A stretch of 5,264 nucleotides of DNA from Verrucomicrobiota bacterium (lineage in GTDB: Bacteria > Verrucomicrobiota > Verrucomicrobiia > Limisphaerales > UBA1096), in the NCBI GenBank assembly GCA_003972865.1, contig QOAX01000240.1, positions 1 through 5,264 on the forward strand, given 5' to 3'. Numbering within the stretch: the first letter of the stretch is position 1; the number at the start of each line of letters is the position of its first letter. The notes under the pieces were generated by a model that saw only the letters and a program-made list of their open reading frames with translations, made no database searches and had not been told where the DNA came from. This document shows positions 1 to 4,919 of this stretch, piece after piece. Made by a program: the position numbers and the translations under genes.

Positions 1-206
1 AGTATGGAAGGACTACTTTGCATGCGGCGGCTGTTGGTGGTAGCAAGGAAGTTGTCGAACTGTTAATTGCTAAAGGTGCGGATGTGAATGCAAAGTATGA
101 GGAGTGCGCAACATCGCTAGATTGGGCCAAAAATCAAGAAACCGCCGACCTCTTGCGCAAACACGGCGGCAAGACGTGGAAGGAACTGAAAGCCGAAGGG
201 AAGTAA
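1..206 (+). CDS. Ankyrin-repeat protein, C-terminal end only (gene starts upstream of window)
   Basis: The open frame (codons in phase with base 3) reads YGRTTLHAAAVGG, then SKEVVELLIAKGADVNAK, and ends in ADLLRKHGGKTWKELKAEGK before TAA at 204-206. This is one complete ankyrin repeat (TTLHAAA...VVELLIAKGADVNAK) plus a shortened last repeat and a charged tail. The first codons match the second repeat of the gene at 4869 almost base for base (5-23 equals 5081-5099), and the tail matches 4807-4872, so this is a paralogue of that lipoprotein. The TTG at 18 is the leucine of TTLHAAA and not a start; the real start lies outside the window. Ankyrin repeats bind proteins, but no partner can be inferred. 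By analogy with its paralogue the full protein is probably a lipoprotein exported to the periplasm. Unlike the others it ends in TAA and is not overlapped by a following gene. Confidence 0.88.
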   Translation, partial: YGRTTLHAAAVGGSKEVVELLIAKGADVNAKYEECATSLDWAKNQETADLLRKHGGKTWKELKAEGK

Positions 207-349
207 AAGGGCTCAGAGTTGCGCAAACGCGCATCCTATCCACCTCAACACATATGGGGATAACCCCGCTCCTACCCCCTCTCCCCCCTGTTTTAGTAGC
301 GGGGAGTGGCCCACCCACCAACGACCCAAACCACTGATTTCCCTGTTTT

Positions 350-378
350 TTGACGTCATAATAAAATCCAAATGATAC
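350..378 (+). promoter_or_regulatory. Weak sigma70-like promoter candidate
   Basis: TTGACG (350-355) matches the -35 consensus at five of six positions. It is followed after 17 bases by TGATAC (373-378), or after 18 by GATACA, both poor -10 boxes. It lies in an AT-rich patch between the C-rich block and the tRNA fragment. It could drive a transcript through the hairpins at 420-510 and the tRNA fragment to the terminator at 597-626. The spacing and the -35 box are the only support. Confidence 0.25.
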
Positions 379-419
379 AAGTAATTAGGCTTCACATACG
401 CATCTTACTTCAGGAGGAT

Positions 420-438
420 AGCCGCGTTTAGAGCGGCT
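420..438 (+). repeat. GC-rich hairpin, 6-bp perfect stem with 7-base loop
   Basis: AGCCGC (420-425) pairs perfectly with GCGGCT (433-438) around loop GTTTAGA. It begins three bases after AGGAGG (412-417), so in RNA it would sit immediately beside a Shine-Dalgarno-like site. No T-tract follows, so it is not a typical intrinsic terminator. A second possible stem, TTAAGGT (438-444) with ACCTTAA (478-484), starts where this one ends and would compete for one base. Function unknown. Confidence 0.45.
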
Positions 439-485
439 TAAGGTGATCTTTAAGAGGTCAAGGGTGTTAGCAGAGTGACCTTAAC

Positions 486-498
486 ATGCGTAACGCAT
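486..498. repeat. Palindrome ATGCGT-A-ACGCAT
   Basis: Two perfect 6-base arms are separated by one base, a form suited to binding a protein dimer rather than to an RNA hairpin. It lies 11 bases left of the point where recognisable tRNA-Leu sequence begins (510), so it could be an operator or a recombination-site arm. Its right arm overlaps a second inverted repeat, GCATT (495-499) with AATGC (507-511). No protein can be assigned. Confidence 0.35.
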
Positions 499-509
499 TT
501 GTAATCAAT

Positions 510-577
510 GCAGACACGCAACCTTGAGGTGGTTGTGCCCAAAAGACGTGAAGGTTCGAGTCCTTTCGAGCGCACCA
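510..577 (+). tRNA. tRNA-Leu(GAG) 3' fragment, 5' end missing (probable pseudo-tRNA or attachment-site remnant)
   Basis: The 3' part of a leucine tRNA is clear. The anticodon stem CAACC/GGTTG (519-523 and 531-535) encloses loop TTGAGGT with anticodon GAG (526-528). The T-arm is GAAGG-TTCGAGT-CCTTT (550-566). The acceptor 3' strand CGAGCGC (567-573) is followed by discriminator A574, as expected for leucine, and an encoded CCA (575-577). GCAGACAC (510-517) is the typical 3' side of a Leu D-arm. Upstream, the seven bases expected to form the acceptor (492-498) make no pairs with 567-573, and only two of three D-stem pairs form. No GCGCTCG-like partner is present nearby; the closest, GCGTTTA at 424-430, would need about 70 extra bases inside the D-arm. 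The variable-arm stem (536-549) is also imperfect. I read this as a truncated, non-functional copy; an insertion-split gene is less likely. Confidence 0.72.
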
Positions 578-596
578 TTTTTTCACACTTGGTTTC

Positions 597-626
597 ACTG
601 GGTTTTCCTCTCTCAAACCCAGTTTT
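597..626 (+). terminator. Intrinsic terminator after the tRNA-Leu fragment
   Basis: ACTGGGTTT (597-605) and AAACCCAGT (615-623) form a perfect 9-bp stem around a 9-base pyrimidine loop, followed by a short T-run (623-626). It lies 20 bases after the encoded CCA, where a tRNA transcription unit should end. This suggests the fragment kept its original downstream flank while losing its 5' end. Confidence 0.7.
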
Positions 627-917
627 CCAAAAACCCGTGGTAGGCTTCTTGTGCTCCTTTTTGGAGCAAGATTTGGTTAGCGAAATGTTAGCGACCATTG
701 AAGACAAAGACGACAACAAGGGATTAGATATTTTATCAATATGAAAGGATTACAATAAAGCATTTGATTCGAGGGCCTGCTTTTGGATGTTGCGCAGGAA
801 TACGCACAATCACAAAAGTTCTTTGTTCCGTGTTTTCTGCGCCTTGAAGTAAGGGGTATGGTGGGACCCTTCGTTTAGGGGTTTGCCGATTGTCTTCCAA
901 TACCTACACTGGGGTTC
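627..917. other. Non-coding stretch upstream of the cytochrome gene
   Basis: No supported gene lies here. A 6-bp hairpin TGCTCC-TTTTT-GGAGCA occurs at 652-668 without a following T-tract. GTTAGCGA is repeated 11 bases apart at 676-683 and 687-694. The AT-rich segment 722-765 would suit a promoter for the gene at 918, but I find no convincing -35/-10 pair. ATG at 858 with AAGGGG just upstream opens a six-codon frame in phase with the gene at 918 but closed by TAG at 876-878. A 156-codon minus-strand frame across 810-1280 is a shadow of the gene starting at 918. Confidence 0.5.
652..668 (+). repeat. 6-bp hairpin with T5 loop
   Basis: TGCTCC (652-657) pairs perfectly with GGAGCA (663-668) around five T bases. 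With a small bulge the stem can extend through CTTG/AAG. No T-run follows on the plus strand. It could be a weak second terminator or an mRNA element; nothing decides between these. Confidence 0.3.
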
Positions 918-3860
918 ATGGCCACGCGAGTCGTTGTCCTGGCCCTGTTCCTGGGCTTCATCAAACCTCCAGTTTTTGGGTTGCCGGATTGGATCTGGAT
1001 TGACAGTCATGCAACCGCCGAAGGCGTGGTTTTCTATCACGATTTTGATGCGGATCCTGCTAGATTGCAATCCGCGCATCTTCGTTTGGTGACGGATTTT
1101 ACGAACGTAAAGCTCACCATCAACGGGCAGCAGGCAGGAATTGCCGAGGCGTTCGAGCCGGTCCTGAAGCTGGATGCCTTGCCATTGCTGCTTTCTGGGG
1201 TCAACGAGATACGGCTCATGGGCAAGACCGCGGGCGGCGCCCCGGCTGTTGCCCTTCAGCTTGACCTCATCGACAGGCATGGAGGGAAGAGGACCGTCGC
1301 CACTTCACCCCAATGGCAGACGGCAACACCTGAAGCCAGGGTCATAGCGAGTGGCGACCTCGGCCGGGAAAAATGGTGGGCGCTGCCGCCGCTGATCATC
1401 GGAGAGAGCGACGACTACACACAGTGGAAGCGAGCAAGCAATCTTGGGGAGGCTACAGATCCCGCGACCTTCCAGCTATTGCCCAACTACAGAGCCGAGT
1501 TGCTCCGCTCGGCGGGAAAGGACGAGGGTTCCTGGGTGAGCATGGCCTTTGATCCCCAGGGCCGATTGACCGTGGCACGGGAGGACAAAGGGCTGATCCG
1601 CTACACGCTGTCGGAGGATTCCAGGAAAGTTTTACGGACAGAAATCATTAATGACGACCTAAAGGAATGTCGCGGCCTGCTTTACGCACATGGAAGCCTC
1701 TATGTGAATGCAAATAATTCCAACGCGCTTTATCGTCTTCGCGACACAAATGGAGACGGCGTTTTTGACCATAAAAAACTGCTCCACGCCAGCAAGGGTG
1801 GAGGTGGCCACGGGCGCAATGACCTTGCGCTGGGGTCGGACCAAAAAATCTACGCCATCCACGGCGACTCAGTTCACCTTCCGGAGGGCATGTCGGATCG
1901 CACTTCCCCATTGCGCCGAAAATTTGATCCGTTCTATGAAAACGAGGGTCATGTCATCCGCATGGATCCTGACGGAACCAACCCGGAAATCTTCTGTGGC
2001 GGACTCCGCAATCCCTACGGCCTCGACTTCAACGCGGATGGCGAAGCGTTCACTTATGATGCCGACGCGGAATTCGACATGGGAACCCCATGGTATCGTC
2101 CCACGCAGGTCAAGCACCTGACCAGCGGGGCGGACTTCGGCTGGCGAGCCGTGACAGGAAGCTGGCCGCCATATTTCCCGGATCATCCCGACAACACCCA
2201 GGCCGCGATTGATATTGGCAAGGGGTCACCCACCGGGGTGAAATTTGGCACCAGCAGCCATTTTTCCGTCGATTACCAACGGGCACTCTATCTCCTCGAC
2301 TGGACCTATGGACGCATCCTTGCTGTGCACCTCATTCCGCGTGGATCCAGCTACATGGGCGCAACGGAGGTTTTTCTGCGAGGCCAACCGCTCAACGTCA
2401 CCGATCTCGGCTTCGGGCCGGATGGCGCGATGTATTTTATCACCGGTGGACGTAAGACTCAGAGTGGGCTTTATCGCGTGAGCTACAGTAGGACCACTGC
2501 GCAGCCTCGCGAGCTGAGCCCACAGGAGAAACACCGCAACAGGCTGGCTCATGAATACCGGCAACAACGTAGGCTGGCGGAATCATTTCATCGCAAGGCG
2601 CAATACACCCGGACTAAGGGGCTATCCGATCCCCGGATCCGGCAAGCATGGAGAATTGCGAGCGAACATAACCCGGACCGGTTGGCTAGGCTTCTTTCAG
2701 GAATCGAGAAGAAAAATGCCACAACGAAAACCGGATATGACCTTGAGCAATTGACAGCCATGACTAACGCTGCCACGAGCGAGCAATTATTCTCGCTGCT
2801 GGGATTGGATGATCCCGCAGCGAAACAGGGAACCCTCTATAACTACAAGCACTGGAACAAGCTACCGCTGTCGAGACAGCTTGCGTTCATTGACCTCATT
2901 CGCCGTTCCATGGAGCGTCACCAATTCCCCGCAGACGGGCGTGATCTTGTCCTGGCTATGCTGACCCAGCATTTTCCAAATGATTCCTCTGCAATCAACC
3001 GGGCCCTTGCCCCCCTGCTCATCAAGTTGACACCCCATACCGCGGTGCCTCAAACCATTGCGTTGCTCGATGCCGATATTGATCAACAGGATGGCCTATT
3101 TTACCTGTACCACTTGCGCCATGCCAGGGCCGGCTGGACACCCGATTTGCGACGGACGTTCTTTCGCATCCTTGGCACCTATGAAACTTTCCTGGGCGGA
3201 CGTGGGTTGCCGCTGGCGTTTAAGAATATCCGTCGCGAGGCATTGGAGACGCTGACCGCGAAAGAAAAAAAACAATACGCAGGATTCATCTTCCAAAAAC
3301 CCTTGTTGCCCCCAATGCCCGACTTGACTGGGCGAGGACAGGTCCGCCAATGGAAGGTAAGCGACTTCGAAGGCAAGCTGGGATTCGATGCCTCAGAACG
3401 CAACCTAGCCAATGGTCGAAGGATGTTTTCGATCGCCCTCTGCAGCCGCTGTCATCGCTACGGTCGGGAAGGTTACCCCATCGGACCGGACCTAACTCGT
3501 GTGGCCAGCCGTTTCAGCCGGGACACATTGCTCGGCGAAATCCTGTTGCCGTCCAGGACAATCGCGGAGAATTACCAGACCGTCCTGCTGAACCTCCGGG
3601 ACGGGCGCCAACTCGCGGGACAGATCATTCCCAACCTCGACTATCGCGCACCCAACCTGCAACTCGCGGAGGATCCGCTGCACCCGGACAAAATCACCCG
3701 CATCGCGAAGGAGAATATCATCAACCGGGAGCATTCAGAAGTTTCGCTGATGCCACCCGGACTGCTAAATCTGCTTGATAAGGAAGAAATCCTGGACCTA
3801 CTCGCCTGGCTCGAGCGGGGAGCCAAGACAGGCAAAGGATTCAAATCTGAAGCCAAATGA
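918..3860 (+). CDS. Secreted propeller protein with C-terminal cytochrome c domain (PVC-type heme-binding, sorbosone/glucose dehydrogenase-like)
   Basis: This 980-residue protein starts at ATG 918; an in-frame TAG at 876-878 and no other usable start upstream fix the choice. Residues 1-21 form a plausible Sec signal (MATRVVVLALFLGFI...). Residues ~25-150 (WIWI..., ...INGQQ) resemble a jelly-roll carbohydrate-binding-like domain. Residues ~187-525 are a beta-propeller with family hallmarks: DTNGDGVFD (276-284), GLRNPYG (362-368), GKGSPTGVKFG (434-444), DWTYGRI (461-467), GPDGAMYF and TGGRKTQSGLYRV. Residues ~530-825 look helical. Residues ~832-967 are a PVC-type cytochrome c domain with CSRCH (842-846), GPDLT, and SLMPPGLL, whose Met945 is a candidate distal heme ligand. 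The family is predicted to oxidise sugars or related alcohols in the periplasm; substrate and cofactor are unknown. The last 13 residues resemble the ankyrin-family tail. The stop overlaps the next gene's ATG. Only GGGG at 911-914, very close to the start, could serve as ribosome site. Confidence 0.93.
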   Translation: MATRVVVLALFLGFIKPPVFGLPDWIWIDSHATAEGVVFYHDFDADPARLQSAHLRLVTDFTNVKLTINGQQAGIAEAFEPVLKLDALPLLLSGVNEIRLMGKTAGGAPAVALQLDLIDRHGGKRTVATSPQWQTATPEARVIASGDLGREKWWALPPLIIGESDDYTQWKRASNLGEATDPATFQLLPNYRAELLRSAGKDEGSWVSMAFDPQGRLTVAREDKGLIRYTLSEDSRKVLRTEIINDDLKECRGLLYAHGSLYVNANNSNALYRLRDTNGDGVFDHKKLLHASKGGGGHGRNDLALGSDQKIYAIHGDSVHLPEGMSDRTSPLRRKFDPFYENEGHVIRMDPDGTNPEIFCGGLRNPYGLDFNADGEAFTYDADAEFDMGTPWYRPTQVKHLTSGADFGWRAVTGSWPPYFPDHPDNTQAAIDIGKGSPTGVKFGTSSHFSVDYQRALYLLDWTYGRILAVHLIPRGSSYMGATEVFLRGQPLNVTDLGFGPDGAMYFITGGRKTQSGLYRVSYSRTTAQPRELSPQEKHRNRLAHEYRQQRRLAESFHRKAQYTRTKGLSDPRIRQAWRIASEHNPDRLARLLSGIEKKNATTKTGYDLEQLTAMTNAATSEQLFSLLGLDDPAAKQGTLYNYKHWNKLPLSRQLAFIDLIRRSMERHQFPADGRDLVLAMLTQHFPNDSSAINRALAPLLIKLTPHTAVPQTIALLDADIDQQDGLFYLYHLRHARAGWTPDLRRTFFRILGTYETFLGGRGLPLAFKNIRREALETLTAKEKKQYAGFIFQKPLLPPMPDLTGRGQVRQWKVSDFEGKLGFDASERNLANGRRMFSIALCSRCHRYGREGYPIGPDLTRVASRFSRDTLLGEILLPSRTIAENYQTVLLNLRDGRQLAGQIIPNLDYRAPNLQLAEDPLHPDKITRIAKENIINREHSEVSLMPPGLLNLLDKEEILDLLAWLERGAKTGKGFKSEAK

Positions 3861-3907
3861 AACACCTCCTACTAACAACAATCGCAGCCGGGGTGTTGGT
3901 GGGGTGT
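3857..3907 (+). repeat. Lipoprotein leader repeat, copy 1 (copy 2 at 4869-4919)
   Basis: Seventeen codons from ATG to the lipobox Cys match 4869-4919 at 46 of 51 bases; the first 33 bases differ at one. Similarity continues into the linker (CAGCAG, then GTCTCC). The two downstream proteins are unrelated (GDPD and ankyrin), so the leader has been shared between them by duplication or recombination. Codons 3-5 contain CACCTCCT (3863-3870). Confidence 0.85.
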
Positions 3908-4789
3908 GCGACCCAAGCGCAGCAGTTGTCTCCCGCAGCAGAAGCGAAATTAGATGAACCCATTGCCGAAGTGTCAGAGCAGTCCTCGGAACCGCGGTCG
4001 CACGCGAAGTCGTTGATCGATTTGAACGACACGGCTCAGGTTCGTGAGCGACGGCCTCTACTCATCGCGCATCGAGGCGGCGTCATCACCGAACGATCAC
4101 CTGAATGCTCCCTTGCGGCTATCGAGTTGGCGGCAGAATCCGGCTACTCCATGGTGGAACTAGATGTCCAGAGCAGTCTCGACGGCGTGCCAATTGTTTT
4201 CCATGACGAAAGTCTGCTGACGGCCTGCGGTCGCCGTGGTCGCACGTCCGATTACTCAGCGTCCGAACTATCGACATTTGTTTACACTGGCACATCTCAA
4301 AAGATCATCTCGCTGGAAATCGCTCTCAGAAAATGTCGTGCGCGTGGCTTGGGCGTCATGCTCGACCAACTCGACCGGGAGGACGCGCCGTTTCTCGATC
4401 GAGTGGACCAGTTGATTACGCGTTGTCAACTGACGACGGCGGCCGTATCTATCTCCCGCTCGGTGGAAGCTCGCGAACGGCTAAAACACGTTATGTTTAG
4501 ACCCACGAAAGAACAACTGTCCCGGTTTAATAAGGGCGAGAATGTAGACTTGAAGGGTACCTTCTGGTTCGGGTTGCCGCGCGATCTTTCGAGCGCTGAT
4601 GTCGCTCGTCTCAAGGCTTGCGGTGCTTATGTGTTTCCAGCCATCAATATCTTTCGTTACCCTGAAGAGGGTGATCGCGAACTGGCCCGAAAAGACATCG
4701 AGCGGCTGGTCTCCGCTGGCGTGGATGGGTTTCAGATTGACTCGATCTATTCTGACCTCGTGACCCGCTCGAAGAAGCAAGTCCCTTGA
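3857..4789 (+). CDS. Lipoprotein of the glycerophosphodiester phosphodiesterase (GDPD) family with ankyrin-family leader
   Basis: This 310-residue protein starts at the ATG of an ATGA overlap with the cytochrome gene. Residues 1-17 are a lipoprotein signal with lipobox LVGC; Cys17 would be lipidated, and Ala18 gives no inner-membrane retention signal by the E. coli rule. Residues ~18-65 are a low-complexity linker. The GDPD fold follows: AHRGG (71-75), SPECSLAAI (81-89), ELDV (101-104), DGVPIVFHDES (109-119), and GVDGFQIDS near the end (288-296). The family hydrolyses glycerophosphodiesters to glycerol 3-phosphate plus an alcohol. His72, Glu83, Glu101, Asp103 and His116 sit at expected positions, but the usual (I)EIK motif is LDQL (169-172), so the third metal ligand is Asp and the conserved Lys is absent. 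Signal and linker resemble those of the ankyrin lipoprotein at 4869, and an ankyrin tail follows the stop, so it looks like a body swapped into an ankyrin gene. Family call is strong; activity is uncertain. Confidence 0.9.
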   Translation: MKHLLLTTIAAGVLVGCATQAQQLSPAAEAKLDEPIAEVSEQSSEPRSHAKSLIDLNDTAQVRERRPLLIAHRGGVITERSPECSLAAIELAAESGYSMVELDVQSSLDGVPIVFHDESLLTACGRRGRTSDYSASELSTFVYTGTSQKIISLEIALRKCRARGLGVMLDQLDREDAPFLDRVDQLITRCQLTTAAVSISRSVEARERLKHVMFRPTKEQLSRFNKGENVDLKGTFWFGLPRDLSSADVARLKACGAYVFPAINIFRYPEEGDRELARKDIERLVSAGVDGFQIDSIYSDLVTRSKKQVP

Positions 4790-4872
4790 AGGCTGCTGAT
4801 GACGAAATCGCCGACCTCCTCCGCAAACACGGCGGCAAGACGGGTGAAGAATTGAAAGCTGAAGGGAAATGA
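4786..4872 (+). pseudogene. Orphan ankyrin-family tail (remnant), possible 28-codon mini-ORF
   Basis: In the frame ending at TGA 4870-4872, bases 4789-4869 encode KAADDEIADLLRKHGG followed by KTGEELKAEGK. This is the C-terminal end of an ankyrin lipoprotein with no repeat body before it; the same frame is closed by TGA at 4753-4755. It lies in a different frame from the GDPD gene. Bases 4804-4848 are identical to 5220-5264 (45 of 45). The simplest reading is that the GDPD body replaced the rest of an ankyrin gene and left this tail. Translation is possible by reinitiation: TTG 4786-4788 overlaps the GDPD stop as TTGA, with GAAGAAG at 4771-4777 as a weak ribosome site, giving 28 residues whose stop overlaps the next ATG. 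Whether it is made is unknown. Confidence 0.75.
4804..4848 (+). repeat. Ankyrin-tail repeat, copy 1 (copy 2 at 5220-5264)
   Basis: These 45 bases, encoding EIADLLRKHGGKTGE, are identical to the last 45 bases of the window. A diverged third copy ends the first ankyrin gene at 144-206. Identity at third codon positions indicates recent duplication or gene conversion, in contrast to the more diverged copy at the left edge. Confidence 0.85.
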
Positions 4873-4919
4873 AACACCTCCTACTCACAACAATCGCAGC
4901 CGTGCTTCTGGTGGGGTGT
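4869..4919 (+). repeat. Lipoprotein leader repeat, copy 2 (copy 1 at 3857-3907)
   Basis: See the copy at 3857-3907 for identity. Here the leader precedes a true ankyrin body, so this is probably the ancestral arrangement and the GDPD copy the derived one. CACCTCCT lies at 4875-4882. Confidence 0.85.

Larger units (their letters stand above)
207..509. other. Non-coding stretch between ankyrin gene and tRNA fragment
   Basis: No open frame here has family-like content; the short frames on both strands are low-complexity Pro/Gly translations of the C-rich block. Visible structure: GGGG-ATAA-CCCC at 256-267; C-runs at 264-267, 275-279 and 283-288; CCCCGCT (264-270) complementary to AGCGGGG (298-304); TGACGTCA palindrome at 351-358; AGGAGG at 412-417 with no start codon at a usable distance; and the hairpin and palindromes listed separately. 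From about 340 the base composition shifts to AT-rich. I see no insertion-sequence ends or CRISPR repeats. Confidence 0.6.

Noticed and set aside
152..228. TTGCGCAAAC occurring twice (in the ankyrin tail and just after its stop)
   Set aside because: Ten bases with a palindromic core; no surrounding similarity, so chance is enough.
492..506. ACGCATTTGTAA resembling the anticodon arm of a tRNA-Thr(TGT)
   Set aside because: The 3' stem that should pair (TGCGT) is absent after the loop and no D-arm or acceptor can be formed upstream, so a tRNA-Leu/tRNA-Thr chimera is not supported.
495..511. GCATT-TGTAATC-AATGC as a seven-base anticodon-type loop
   Set aside because: The loop lacks the invariant T before the anticodon and the flanks give no cloverleaf; kept only as an inverted repeat.
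450..719. Minus-strand 89-codon frame containing GLEPSRLLGTTTSRLR
   Set aside because: This is the antisense translation of the tRNA-Leu fragment, a common artefact; no independent coding signal.
508..744. Plus-strand 78-codon frame starting in the tRNA fragment
   Set aside because: It runs through the tRNA T-arm, CCA and the terminator hairpin, which a real gene would not.
810..1280. Minus-strand 156-codon frame
   Set aside because: It overlaps the strongly supported 980-codon gene on the other strand and its translation has no recognisable domain.
1708..2121. Plus-strand 137-codon frame inside the cytochrome gene
   Set aside because: Out-of-frame shadow rich in Ser/Thr/Arg; the main frame carries the conserved propeller motifs here.
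3350..3778. Plus-strand 142-codon frame over the cytochrome domain
   Set aside because: Shadow frame; the CSRCH, GPDLT and SLMPPGLL motifs are in the main frame.
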